DNA of 64,000 bases, taken from contig OV884058.1 in the NCBI GenBank assembly GCA_930367215.1, positions 214,748,208 through 214,812,207 of the forward strand. Direction: 5' to 3'. The position numbers and the translations under genes are program-made. Each line of letters starts with the position of its first letter. Positions within the stretch are counted from its first letter, which is position 1. Source of the DNA: Pollenia angustigena (Eukaryota > Arthropoda > Insecta > Diptera > Polleniidae). Of the stretch, positions 1 through 10,098 are shown one piece after another. The notes under the pieces are model-generated. The model did not search any database and was not told the origin of the DNA. It saw only the letters and a list, made by a program, of their open reading frames with translations.

Positions 1-30
1 CTCTTATGCTCATATTAATATTTATTTTAG

Positions 31-609
31 ATATGTGATCCAAATCTAAAAATTTTAAACGTTAACGCAAGGTATCCTGGGGCAAGGCATGATTCCTACA
101 TTTGGAGCTGTTGTGCGGTACGAAGGGTGATGCAGAGAACCTTTGAAAATGGAAACCATATGTTTCTCATTGGTAAGCTTTTTGTAATTGAAACATATTT
201 ACAACAAAGGAAACTATTTTAAATTATATGTACATATGTAGGTGATTCTGGTTACCCATTGGAGCCATGGCTAATGACTCCCCTAACAAACCAACCAGAG
301 GGTACTCCTAAATTTCGCTATAATGAAGCACTGTGCAAAGCACGAAATCCCATTGAGAGACTTTTTGGTGTTTTAAAGGCAACTTGGCGATGCTTTTCGC
401 AGCAACGAACTCTTTTGTATGATCCAGGCTTTACTGGAAAAATTGTAAACGCTTGCGCAGTGCTTCATAACCGAAATGTACATCAACAGGGAAGTGTATT
501 TGAATATGAATTCCTTGAGTCCCACATCAACAGTTATGCAACCGAAGAAGCACCGTCATCCATAGCAAAGCGTGTTCAAGAACGTCTAATAGCGAACCAT
601 TTCACATAA
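31..609 (+). CDS. PIF/Harbinger transposase (HARBI1-like), C-terminal part
   Basis: This is the C-terminal part of a DDE nuclease/transposase of the PIF/Harbinger superfamily, which cuts and joins transposon ends together with a Myb-like partner protein. I read an upstream intron ending at the AG at 29-30, an exon 31-172, a 69-nt GT-AG intron 173-241 and a last exon 242-609 ending in TAA. The first exon encodes ARYPGARHDSYIW and ends in FLIG; the splice joins this to DSGYPLEPWLMTPL. Further family landmarks are ARNPIERLFGVLK, which carries the acidic catalytic residue, and ACAVLHNRNV. The 5' exons lie outside the window. No stop or frameshift is visible in the part present. The converging minus-strand gene at 946-1925 encodes the partner protein, so this is a transposon gene and not the domesticated host HARBI1, which lacks such a neighbour. 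The superfamily call is firm; activity cannot be judged. Confidence 0.9.
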
Positions 610-945
610 TTATTTTTTAAAAATTATCCTTGTTAAAAATAAATAACATTTTTTACTTCAATAATAACTACAAAAATGCGAATGGTAATTCAGTCTTTTA
701 TTATAAATTCAGGTACATATGGTTAAAAAAAATATTAAGATTTTTAGAAATGAATAAAAAAAAAAAAAAAAACAAAAAAGAGACCTTAAACTTATTATCT
801 AAAAGAAACATATTAATTTAATAAAAAATGATTAAAGCTTCGTTAAAAAAAAAATAAAGACTTAGAAATGAATAAAAGAACAAAAATAACGAACTTCAAA
901 ACTTATTCTTAGCTTAAAGAAAAATAATAATTTTATAAAAACAAA
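610..945. other. AT-rich spacer between the two Harbinger genes
   Basis: This is the 3' junction between the convergent genes. It is A-rich, with several A runs and AATAAA-like hexamers on both strands that could serve as poly(A) signals. The 63-codon reading frame here is low-complexity Lys/Asn/Phe and I do not regard it as coding. Confidence 0.5.
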
Positions 946-1925
946 TTATTTTAAATTATTAAGGGCATTTGCTAGGTTATTGCCAGCATCGGCGATATGT
1001 TTTAAACTTGCAGCCATGACTGCAATAGCCTCTGCCATCTTCTTTGTCGCCTCGGAATTTGCTTCGATTGTTTCAGCTAGCATCTGTTACAAACATGAAT
1101 AAGGAAATTATTTTATAAACATATTGGTATGTTTGAAAAATTACCTTAAGAGAATCAGCTTGCTGTTTAGCGATCTCCAAAAATTTCTCCTGCACTTCTG
1201 TATCGGTATTTTTTTTCCTCCTGGCTCTTTGTGGCGTATTTTTGGCACTGGTAGGGGTCCTCACTGTGTCAGATCGGCCTAATGTGCTTGGAAGGTCATC
1301 GAAGATGCTTTCGCTTCCCTATTCCATACGTAATTGCAATTCCTTAAACAAATAATAAAATAAGATAAAATTACAAATAATAAAATAAGTAAAACTTATT
1401 TTTTTAATGTTTAACAACAAATTTATTTTAACTTACTTCACTTATAGGCACATTGTCAGCCACCACTTCACTTCCTTCGATATATTCATTTCCAATTAAG
1501 GAAATGACTCGCATTTCGAGCTCCGTCACGGGCTCTTGTTTTATTAGCCTATTGCCAGTCATTGCCTGCTGCCTTTTCCGGTCGCGGACCTTAATGCTGG
1601 TACGCGATTTAAGGTCTCTCCATACCTTTTCATGTAAAAATAAGTATTCACATATATGTAGGTAAACACAATTTATGTGCACATTATTAAATATTTTACA
1701 AAGTTTACTTACGGTATGCCATTGGTCAACTGACTTAACAGCCCCGCCAAAACTGTTTAGCGTTTCCGCTAATTGCGTCCACTTTTTTTGGGATTCCAAT
1801 TTGCCATGCATCTTTTGGAATTTTCCACCAGCCAGGCCCTTATTTTCGAGCATAAAATCGGCCATATACTGAAGTTGCTCGGCCAACGCACGGCTTCTTT
1901 TTGGGGCAGAGTTATTAAAGTCCAT
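946..1925 (-). pseudogene. Harbinger Myb/SANT-like accessory protein gene, broken by one stop
   Basis: This is the second protein of Harbinger elements, a Myb/SANT-like DNA-binding protein that helps bring the transposase to the ends. On the minus strand I read four exons: 1925-1713, 1625 to about 1437, about 1350-1145, and 1083-946. They are separated by GT-AG introns 1712-1626 (87 nt), about 1436-1351, and 1144-1084 (61 nt). The N-terminal domain has WTQLAETLNSFGGAVKSVDQW; the splice then restores HTVWRDLKSRTS, the usual third helix of this domain. The C-terminal exon is a short amphipathic helix rich in Ala, Lys and Glu. The third exon carries an in-frame TAG at 1319-1321, where a Gln codon (CAG) would fit, so the product is truncated unless the stop is read through. 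The splice sites themselves look intact, which suggests recent inactivation. Confidence 0.75.
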
Positions 1926-2404
1926 TCTACAAATAAAGTTAATAATAAATAATTAAGGATTTGTAAATACATACATACATTTATTTTATTAAATTAAAAA
2001 TTTTTAACTTACCTCCAATTTGACCGCACAATTTTGTTTTTTTTTTTAATTCCTTTTAGCACTTTTTCGTTTATTTTAACAGAGGTGCCACATAGTGCCA
2101 AATTGTAACAATATTTTTAACACTAGGTTACAGAATCGCATAATCGTTACTGCAAACGACAGAATGAGTCGATAAGATAACAATTCTTGCTTTTGTTTAA
2201 AGTTACAGAATCCCACTACTGGTGTCTTATAATTGAGAGTTCTTCTGTAAACAACGTGGTCAGTACAACAAAAGTTTAACCAACGTGTGTACCAGGGTAA
2301 GTAAATAATAATATTATCTCGCTTATAAGAAAAACAAGCGGACAGGTGTCTGTCTGGTATTTTTTAGAAATTCGGCTCTTTTGTGGAGTAAACGAAAATT
2401 ACTG
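1926..2404. other. AT-rich stretch, no gene seen
   Basis: It holds the presumed 5' region of the Harbinger accessory gene, then unique AT-rich DNA. The segment about 2333-2400 (GGACAGGTGTCTG..., ...AATTCGG...TTTTGT) resembles 50655-50715, so it belongs to a dispersed repeat family. Confidence 0.4.
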
Positions 2405-2602
2405 AATTTAATAAAATAACTGAATATTTAATCGTTTTTACTGAATATGGGGTCAATTTTTTGACAGTAAAATTTTATAAAATAACTGAATATTTAATTG
2501 TTTTTACTGAATATGTTGTTGCATTTTTGACAGTAAAATTTTACAAAATAACTGAATATTTAATTGTTTTTACTGAACATGGTGTTAAATTTTTGAGAGT
2601 AA
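2405..2602. repeat. 66-bp tandem repeat, three copies
   Basis: The motif AATAACTGAATATTTAAT recurs at 2415, 2481 and 2547, a constant 66-bp step, each followed by TTTTTACTGAA(T/C)ATG and a TTTTGA(C/G)AGTAAAA block. The third copy is the most diverged at its end. No coding potential. Confidence 0.85.
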
Positions 2603-3296
2603 AAATTAAATGAACATGTTGTTAAAAATAAATGAAAAATAAGTAGACCGGTTTTTAATTGAATTTTCATTTATTTTATATTACAATTTCAGTTAATTTT
2701 ACGTACAGAATATTGTGAGTGTAGTTTAAGGACTTTTTTCATGTGTTTCCAAAGACGTACATCATTGCCACAAGATTTTAAGCCTTTGATTTTAAGAATA
2801 TATTTCGTGGGAATCTAAAGATCTTTGCGCCTTTCCGGTAAAGATGTTTTGTCTTTGGGCACAATCTGACCAATAAAAGTCTTTGCAACGAAGTGTATTT
2901 TCTTTGATTTTACGATTTAATATTCTCAGTGGACCAATTTTCATCGTACACCCTTAACGGTATGCCAAAAAACGATTATTGCAAGTATATTTTTAGTGAA
3001 CGCTACATAAATACAATTAAAGAAGTTAGTTATGAATATTAAAGATTAAATCTTTTATTTGGTAAAAGAAAAACAAACAAAAAACGTTTTTTTTTGTACA
3101 TATATATTTTCATAAATAAAAAAACTACCAGAAACGAACACTGCCTATTATGCCTTTTATCAATCGGCTTGGAGCATCTGATGCAAGCTAAACGTGTTTT
3201 TCTTTGCTTCATATGTAGTTGCTAGTACGGCCGCTCTTTTTTTTGCGAACCGGACTTCAAAATATTTCCCAAGCATACTCTGTATTACAGATTTGA
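2603..3296. other. AT-rich stretch, no gene seen
   Basis: Long T and A runs and no reading frame of note. Nothing recognised. Confidence 0.4.
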
Positions 3297-3639
3297 CTTA
3301 TGATCAGTGTTGCCAAAAGTAGGGAAAAATCCCTACATGTAGGGTTTTTTGTTACTAAAATAAAAGCGTAGGGAAAATCGGACAGATTTTTTATATTCGC
3401 CAAACTGTAGGTATTTTTTCTCATATTGCATTGTATACGAAATAAATGCAAAAAATGAATTTTAATTAATGATTTAATATTTAAAGAAATGGAATTTTTA
3501 AGTCTCGAACATATTTTGGGTAAAAAAAAAAGATGAGTAAATTTAACTAAAGCCTCAATGAACTTTTGTATAAGTGTAGAACAATCGCATAAAATTAATT
3601 TTCTGAAATTGTGAAACTTATTTGTTTTGAAACATGGAG

Positions 3640-3805
3640 TTGAAGCAGTTTTCGATAAAAATGGTAGAAGAAAAAACTATAATGACGAGGTTGTGTTTCC
3701 AAATTTATCAAAACTGATTAGGATTTAGTATGCTTCACCCGATGCAAATGGTGATGCAGTGAGATCACAAGAAAGCGATACAAATTGAGGCGCACAACTT
3801 TAATA
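3640..3805 (+). pseudogene. Relic of hAT transposase C-terminus
   Basis: In one frame the sequence reads FDKNGRRKNYNDEVVFPNLS, then KLIRI, a stop, and YASPDANGDAVRSQ. The FPNLSKLIRI...SPDANGDA pattern matches the start of the hATC dimerisation domain (usually FPNL..L......P.S.A..ER). The expected ER-F-S is degraded, at least two in-frame stops are present, and only about 330 bp separate it from the left terminus, so most of the gene is deleted. Its position inside an element with hAT ends supports the reading. The match is by eye over about 45 residues. Confidence 0.55.
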
Positions 3806-4690
3806 CCGTGTTCAGATATAAATTTTTTTATTGAGTCAATATTCGGTTTATTGACATAATTTTCTTTCTGTTCACACATACACAATTAAGCGTACTCAAT
3901 TAGCAATTGGCAATTAACTTAGCAAAATGTAAACAACATTTGACATCTTTGAAGAAAAAACAATATAAACGTCTTTCTTTTGCGCAGACCTAACACCCAG
4001 GCTACAACTGACATCAAATGGTTAACATTAACACTAACATGATGTTAGTGTTAGGTATAGCCTCCTCATGTTAGTGTTTTGTTTGTGTTTTAACAGCGTT
4101 GTTAAGCAATCTTGCTTGAAAGCTATTTTATAACATAACTTGACGTTTAAGTTTGACAGACAGCTTTTTTTTTGTTGCTATTTATTAACTTTTTTATACA
4201 ACTTGTCAAAAATACGCGCGTGGCTGATAAATAATTAAAATGAAAGCGCAAAATAAAGTGCAAAATAAGTTTTCCGAAAATAAATTCATTTTAAACGCAA
4301 TTGGCTTGTTTTTAAACTTATGTTGTCAGATATTTACGTGTTCTCCACCTAAAATACATTGGCAATTTGACAAAGTTATTCTGCCGGTGCGCCGCGGCGT
4401 TATTGCTTGTGTTAAGACATCACAAATTGCACGTGTGGCCGTAGGGTAATGGATGGACCTTTGTTTTTGTTGTTGGTAAAAATGTCAAAACACTTTGTTT
4501 AGTTAGTTGGATTTTACTCACTTAACACACTTGTGACAGTCTACTGCAGTGTTGTATTTTAATTTTACTCAATATTTATAACAATTTCGTATTAATTGAG
4601 CAATAACTAAATTGCAATTTTTATGGATAATTGAGCTCAATAATGGCATTTATTGCGTAAAACTCAATTAAGGTTCATATCAGAACACGG
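3806..4690. mobile_element. 885-bp TIR element nested in the hAT element
   Basis: The ends are CCGTGTTCAGATAT and the complement of ATATCAGAACACGG, that is CCGTGTTCTGATAT, so 13 of 14 terminal bases pair. TA dinucleotides flank both sides (3804-3805 and 4691-4692), consistent with a TA target as in Tc1/mariner elements, although the termini are not the usual CAGT. It contains no convincing gene. A palindrome with an 11-bp arm (AACACTAACAT) and a 1-base loop lies at 4030-4052. Confidence 0.65.
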
Positions 4691-5050
4691 TATAAGTTTA
4701 ATTTGTATTACATATAAGCTAATTTTTGCAAAAAAAAAAAAAAAGAAATAAAAACAGAAGAAAATACTAATGGTCACTTTCGAAAATTCAGTCAAAAGAA
4801 ATACATAAATATAACGTGAAATTGAAATCCACGAAGATTCTTAATTAAATTATTGTAAAAATGAAACCAGCTTTTCCTGAATTCAAAAGTCGTTCAGGTA
4901 TATAAAAGGAAATATTTTTTTGGAGAGAGTTTTCAAAATTTGTTCGATTTAATTTTCACGTGACTTTGATTGCCATGACATGGCCGATTATTTATAAAAT
5001 AGCCTATTGCTATTGTACCTGAATTAAATTAAAGTGATCATATAAAGATT

Positions 5051-5265
5051 ACACAGAAACAATTTTGCCCCAGTAAACGCATTAATCAAAAATAAAATCA
5101 GTTTTAATTAAAAATTTAATCAAGTGAATTAAACGTTTAATCAAGTGAATTAAAAGTTTAATTGATATAATTAATTTGTATACTGTTGCAAATTAATGTG
5201 GTCAATTAAACGTTTAATACACTTGATTAAACGTTTAATTCTCTTAATTAAATTTTTTTCTGTGT
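5051..5265. mobile_element. Foldback MITE with ACACAGAAA ends
   Basis: It begins ACACAGAAA and ends TTTCTGTGT. Its halves are inverted copies built of TTTAATCAAGTGAATTAAAC-like blocks. At 215 bp with no coding sequence it is a typical miniature inverted-repeat element; the TSD is unclear. Confidence 0.6.
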
Positions 5266-5270
5266 ACCTG

Positions 5271-5380
5271 CCGTATTCATAAAAATAATTTTATTTTAAT
5301 AAAGGTTTCCAAAACAAATTTTCTATGAAAATTTTACTTGAACAACGTTTGGTAAACTTAATAAATGTTTATGGATACGG
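5271..5380. mobile_element. Small inverted-repeat element (CCGTATTCATAAA ends)
   Basis: Ends CCGTATTCATAAA and TTTATGGATACGG pair with one mismatch across 110 bp. A related hairpin lies at 62793-62869. It abuts the preceding MITE. Confidence 0.5.
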
Positions 5381-5713
5381 GGGTACATATTTTTTTTAAA
5401 CCTCTTGCTTTTTTCATTGAATTTAAAAAAAATTTTAAATATAAAAAAAGTACATAAATTTTTTTGTTTGTTTTATTACTTATTTTTGTTGTTAGTTAGA
5501 GCTTTACTAAACATATGCGAATGCGAAATTAGTTTTTTATAACTATTGTTTCTTCTTATACTTTAATGACTAAAACACGTAGGGACTTTTGCAGGGAAAA
5601 TTGAAACGTGTTGGGAAAAATCGGATTTTTTTTTAGTATGCGTAGGTATTTTTCAAAAAATCTGTTGGCAACACTGCTTATGATTGGGAGAAAAGGAAAA
5701 AAAGTGCCAGTAG

Positions 5714-5830
5714 CAGTGTTGCCAGTTTCGAGAAAGATAAATTTTAGTTGCCAAAAAGATACACTTTTTCCCAAAAAGATACATTTTGAAAAAAATTTTA
5801 AAATCTATTTATAACGTTTAACATTTATTA
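5714..5830 (+). mobile_element. Truncated end of a hAT-type MITE (family of 49230-50094)
   Basis: It starts CAGTGTTGCCAG, followed by TTCGAGAAAGAT, then TACACTTTTTCCCAAAA and AACGTTTAA(C/A)ATTTATTAAC, in the same order as the left end of the 865-bp element at 49230. The partner end was not found, so I call it a truncated copy. Confidence 0.6.
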
Positions 5831-5984
5831 ACTGATCAGGTTGTTAAGGGTTCCGACTCGAATTGAAAATGAAAAATTTTTTTAATTCGCATAATTCATA
5901 AATTGGTGTTCTCAAATCCATATGTTTTCGTGTATTCGAAGTTTTTGTTCGAAAAAACTTTAGTTGAACTAAAGATCGCTGATT

Positions 5985-6510
5985 TGCTAACCGCAGCATG
6001 ATAGCAAAGTCTTATAGGTATTTATTAAAAATCGTGAAAGCTGTTAAGAATCACAGGAAAAAACGCTTCTATCGCGAATATGGCGATAGAATTCTCAAGA
6101 AATATCAAACTTTTAAACAAATACTAAATTAACTTGAAATCGCTAAATGGGTTAAAAACAACATGTCGGAAAGTAACAAAAAAAAAAAAAAAAATTGCAA
6201 AAAAGCGAAATTTCGCGAAAAAATTTTATATATCGCCATAAAATTCATTTTAAGTACCTAAACAATAAGGAATGGCAAAAATTCGTTAAAAATTATTAAA
6301 TTATTATTATTATTATTATATTTATTATTAATCGTTTAAGCTGTAAAGAATAAGAAAACTTTAAGGAACAAATCGCGTTTATCGCGAAACTTTGCAAAAT
6401 TTAAAACAAACTCAAAAACAAGCTTAAGATCGCTTTATCGATTAAAAAAACAACACGTCGGAAAACAACATAAAAAGTGTTAAAAAAATGAGCTATAATT
6501 ACATCAAAAT
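5985..6510. repeat. Dispersed repeat shared with 14430-14900
   Basis: Blocks such as AAGTCTTATA...TATTTATTAA, AAG(C/A)TGT(T/A)AAGAAT, TCGGTTAAAAA-like and GTCGGAAA occur in the same order in both regions, with heavy divergence. It contains an (ATT)n run at about 6298-6328 and A-rich tracts. There is no terminal structure, and the family is unknown to me. Confidence 0.4.
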
Positions 6511-6539
6511 CAGTGAAAAAGTGTTACGAACCTGTTTAT

Positions 6540-6840
6540 CCTTGAGGCCATTTATACCCTGCTACTCCGCGGCTTCTTCTCATAGGGTGGTTCTCAACCC
6601 TTGACCCAGGTTTGCAACAAGAAAAAAAATCTGAAACAATACTACATACAATACAAAAACTTACTCTCTCGCAGCAATGCTAATCAATAGGGAGGTGGAT
6701 GTTAACCCCCAATCGCCCATTTCCCAACCATGACTGCGGGATATCCATCTATCGATTTCGTTTTTTTCCACAGTCTCATAAACCCGCCATGCGTCGCCCT
6801 TTCTGTTTTCAACAATCCCCGAAAAAAATTAAATTTACTC
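6540..6840 (-). other. GC-richer block with an open minus-strand frame
   Basis: This block stands out in base composition. On the minus strand a frame from about 6833 to 6683 is open for some 50 codons (KGDAWRVYETVEKNEIDRW, then SRSHGWEMGDWGL) and ends at a good donor, GA|GTAAGT. A pyrimidine tract and TTTCAG follow near 6635, but the frame closes soon after. It could be a decayed exon or part of an old retroelement. I do not recognise the protein. Confidence 0.25.
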
Positions 6841-7180
6841 AGATATATTAATTTTTATCTTTTATATTATAACTAATTTTTTTTAAGATAATATTTTTCT
6901 AACATATACCTTATTGTAAAAACATAAGACTTAAAATTAATTTTCACTATTTTTTGGAATATTCTTATTCTACTAAACTCTATTCTTATATATATTGGCC
7001 GTTACTCTTTCCTTTTTTTTTCTTTTTCTATTATTAATATCTCACAAAAAAAATCTGCCACACAAATCAATATCTTTTTTCTTTTCTTTTTTTTTCCTAA
7101 GCACTCAAATTTTGCATATCTGCACTACCGGATGTTCGCTTTTTCTTAAACTTTCTACGTCTGAAGGAGCACCCTGAAAA
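6841..7180. other. Pyrimidine-rich AT stretch, no gene seen
   Basis: T-rich low complexity. The 60-codon plus-strand frame is Phe/Leu/Ser-rich and compositionally driven. Confidence 0.4.
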
Positions 7181-7248
7181 CGTATTTCTAAAAAAACACA
7201 CTTGTCTTCACTAACGTATTTCTAAAATAACACACTTGTCTTCACTAA
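7181..7248. repeat. 34-bp direct duplication
   Basis: CGTATTTCTAAAA... followed by CACACTTGTCTTCACTAA occurs twice with a 34-bp step, with one internal mismatch. Confidence 0.85.
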
Positions 7249-7534
7249 CTATTTATTTTATCATTCCGCCTAATTTGAGTACCTAATTTTTTTAAAATTC
7301 TATTTTTTTGGTTGTTTTTTTTTCTGAGATATCTTATAATTTTTATTTTTTTATTGTTTTCTTTTTTTAATCTTTTTTTCTAGGGTTTTCCCTGGCCTAT
7401 GGGTTAATTAAAATATTTTAACTTATATGTCTAAACAAACAACATCAAAATATCACACCACATTCTCAAAGGACACAGTTTTTTTCACACTATCACTCCT
7501 TAACATTACCTTAAAAATAACTACTACTTAAATA

Positions 7535-8335
7535 CAGTATTTATCGGATATAAGAACATCTCATATAAGAACAAAACGCTTATAAGAAACATTTTCAAAA
7601 ACACCATGTCTTTTTTGTGATGTTTCTAACAAAAAAGGTTTCATATAAGAAAAACGCTTATAAGAAAAAAACTGATAAAAGAACATTTTTCTTAAACACC
7701 AAAATCACAAAATGTATAGAAAAAGAATTTATATAAGAAACTTCTAACGGCAACGCAGAATTTATGTAGTTTGCATGGATAACTCTGTTTTCTAACAGTT
7801 GTACAACAAGAACAAAGTTTTTTTTTTACTTTTAGTTTTAGATGAGCGAACTGGTACTCATGAGAAGCTTTGTGTTTTTTGCCAATAAAAGCAAAAGTTA
7901 AAATTTTTAAAGAAATACAAAACGGTATAAAAAGAAGCGAAATTGCAAAAAAAATATAATAATGGACTTATCTAAAATAGTGAAAACTGAAAAGACATAG
8001 AAAATAATTATTTAAAAGTTAGAAACGTTAGCATGGGGTCGTCACCTGACAATTTTTTGTCATACCAAACGTCAAAGTCCATATAAAAAAAACTTTAAAG
8101 TTTTTGTCAGCGTTTTTTTATATGAAGTTTGACGTTTATTATAACCAAAAATTGTCAGGTGAAGACCCTATGTAACAAAAAAAGAGACAGAAAACCAAAA
8201 TATGAAAGTCTTATGGCCATAGCTACTTATATAAGAAATAAGTTTCTTATATAAAATAGTTGTATATAAGAAAGAAACGCTTATAAGAAACTTTTTTCCT
8301 GGATTTTTTACGTTTCTTATATCCGATAAATACTG
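7535..8335. mobile_element. 801-bp TIR element with CAGT ends and TA flanks
   Basis: Both ends begin CAGTATTTATCGGATATAAG when read inward, a perfect inverted repeat of at least 20 bp, and TA lies on each side (7533-7534, 8336-8337). CAGT termini with TA duplication are typical of the Tc1/mariner/pogo group. The interior repeats ATATAAGAA and CTTATAAGAA many times near both ends, as subterminal transposase sites often do. There is no transposase gene. A second foldback element is nested at 8036-8169. Confidence 0.8.
8036..8169. mobile_element. Foldback MITE nested in the 801-bp element
   Basis: GGGTCGTCACCTGACAATTT at one end and its near-complement at the other (AAATTGTCAGGTGAAGACCC) form the arms. 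Inner blocks with ACGTCAAA(G/C) also pair. It is about 134 bp long, and CAT/ATG borders are compatible with a short target duplication. Confidence 0.7.
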
Positions 8336-8337
8336 TA

Positions 8338-9201
8338 TTATTATTCTAATTTAAATGAATTATTTTTTTCTGTTTCTAGCTGTATGTCAATAAATTCCTT
8401 TTTTTTCTAATATATATTTACTAATTTTCCTTTCAATAAATTTCCAATTAAAACTTTTGAAATATGTTTCCTTAATTTGTTTGGGTACCTTAATAGTCCA
8501 CGTTCATTAATGGAACAGCCAGGTCTTTCAAAAAATATTCTGGTTTTAGATGTATTGTTGAGTTTCCTTAATTTTCCTCTTAATATACACGAACTTTTCC
8601 CGGGTATTTCCCCGATTAGGTATCCTCCGGAATTCAATTTTCAATATACAGCTATTTCCGCAAAAATTCGCCTGGCTATTTCCTCCTCGATTCCGATAAT
8701 GGACTTTTCTTCCGGGTAAGACTATAGCCAGCTAATCCACAAATGCAAAGAATCAAATAACACGCACAACACATTACCATTGGTATTCTATTTTCTTTAG
8801 AATATCCATGAATATCAGGTTAAGTTTACTTAAATTTTGCCATATTCATAATTATTTTACTTATTTTCCACAAATTATTTTTTTTATCAATATGATCTTT
8901 TTAAACTTAATTTGTTCATGAATACTAATCTAACAATTCTTTAACAACACTTACGCTCATATTATCACGACGAAGATTACAAAAAAAAATTTCTTAAACT
9001 TTCTTAAGGATTTCTTCACCTTATATCCCTTTTAACTTTAGGGTTTAAATTATTTAAATTATGCACTGAAACTACTTTTTGCCTGTTCACTTTAGCACCT
9101 TTTACTTATTAAGCTCTATCTCTCAAATTTTTTCCTTTTATACCATTTCAAAACTTATGTACTTCTTTTGCCGGTTAAAAATTCCACGCCTCTCATTTCC
9201 A
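8338..9201. other. AT-rich stretch, no gene recognised
   Basis: Overlapping frames on both strands at 8407-8719 (76 and 80 codons) lie in a slightly less AT-rich patch. Neither shows motifs I recognise, and both may be chance. Confidence 0.3.
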
Positions 9202-10098
9202 AGTTGTGAAGAGTGTATATTAAGTTTGTCATTCCGTGTGAAACTTTTTTATTATTCATCTCAGACCCCATAAAGTATATATATTCTGGGTCCTTGAGTG
9301 ATTCTAAGTCGATTTAGCCATGTCCGTCTGTCTGTCCGTCTGTTGAAAATACGTTCACTTTCGAACAACTCAAAAGAAATGAACAAACTTGGTGCCAAAT
9401 TGCTTGTAGTTATCCTAAGCAGTTTGGGATTGGAATTCAGCAAAATCGGTTCAGTAGGACCAGAGCTATGAATCAAAATGTGGAACCACCTCCTAAAAAA
9501 ATTTATAATTTTGTTACAAAAACTAACACAATTTGTGGAATAATGCACGGAATGAGATAAGATTTTGCAAAAATTTGTTTTATTCGACAAAAAATCACGT
9601 TGTAAGCCCCATATAAACACTACTCCCGGAAAACAGTTTAGTACGCCTAAAACCCTAAAAAATAACGCTATCGCAACAAAATTTGGCACGTCACAATTTT
9701 TTGGGAATAGGAATAACACTGTGAAATTTCGTGACGATCGGTCCATAATTTTCCTTAGGCCCCATATAAACCCTACTACCGAAAAACAGTTTAGTACGCC
9801 TAAAACCGTAAAAAATAATGCAATCGTAACAAAATTGTGTACGTCACAGTTTTTTGGAACTAGAAATGACGCTGTAAAAATTTCGTGAAGATCGGCCCAT
9901 AATTTACCCTAGGCCCCATATAAACCCCACTACCGGAAAACAGTTTATTCGCCAAAAACCATAATTAATAACAAATCGTCACAGTTTAAGATAGTATTAA
10001 TAGATAGACGTCATACAGATATTACTCCTTAAACATTCGAACTGTTGGTGGAGGGTATCAAAGATTCGGCACAGCCGAATATAGCACTCTAACTTGTT
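9202..10098 (+). mobile_element. mini-me-like retroposon, subfamily A, copy 1
   Basis: It shows the dipteran mini-me layout: a TA run (AAGTATATATATTC), a conserved core, TCGATTTAGCCAT, then (GTCY)n as GTCCGTCTGTCTGTCCGTCT. It ends ATTCGGCACAGCCGAATATAGC followed by ACTCTAACTTGTT. Compared with copy 3 (27948-28858) the 5' stem is truncated. The second half contains a 153-bp internal tandem repeat (CCCATATAAAC at 9608, 9761 and 9915), open in one frame. Confidence 0.75.
9565..9888 (+). other. Open frame over the 153-bp repeat of mini-me A
   Basis: Because the internal repeat is 153 bp (51 codons), this 107-codon frame stays open over two units. The repeated peptide contains RPHIN(T/P)T, K(Q)FSTPKT(L/V)KNNAI and GTSQFFG/CTSQFFG with RN(N/D). 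Frames with the same peptide exist in the other two subfamily-A copies on their sense strands (16529-16317 and 28463-28215). It may be a fossil of a translated frame or simply a repeat with a period divisible by three. Confidence 0.3.

Larger units (their letters stand above)
1..2100. mobile_element. PIF/Harbinger DNA transposon, right-hand part
   Basis: Convergent transposase and Myb-like genes define the element, whose left end is outside the window. I could not fix the right end: no inverted repeat partner is available, and no clear TWA duplication could be tested. The right boundary given is only the approximate limit of the 5' region of the minus-strand gene. Confidence 0.7.
3305..5676 (+). 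mobile_element. hAT-type DNA element, non-autonomous, with 8-bp TSD
   Basis: The element starts CAGTGTTGCCA and ends TGGCAACACTG, a perfect 11-bp terminal inverted repeat, and is flanked by the 8-bp direct repeat CTTATGAT at 3297-3304 and 5677-5684. CAG-type ends and 8-bp duplications are the hAT signature. Inside, 3640-3805 on + translates as a decayed hATC-type dimerisation region. The rest is AT-rich and contains a nested TIR element (3806-4690) and two small inverted-repeat elements (5051-5265, 5271-5380). The right end is related to 26452-26830. No complete transposase is present, so it would have needed one in trans. Confidence 0.85.

Noticed and set aside
630..821. 63-codon Lys/Asn-rich frame
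   Set aside because: Compositional by-product of A-rich spacer between Harbinger genes.
4240..4449. 69-codon frame with GC-richer end (VRRGVIACVKTS)
   Set aside because: It lies within a non-autonomous TIR element, is not related to any transposase I know, and is short.
8407..8719. Overlapping 76- and 80-codon frames on opposite strands
   Set aside because: No motif, no start context or splice support; both cannot be coding and neither is convincing.
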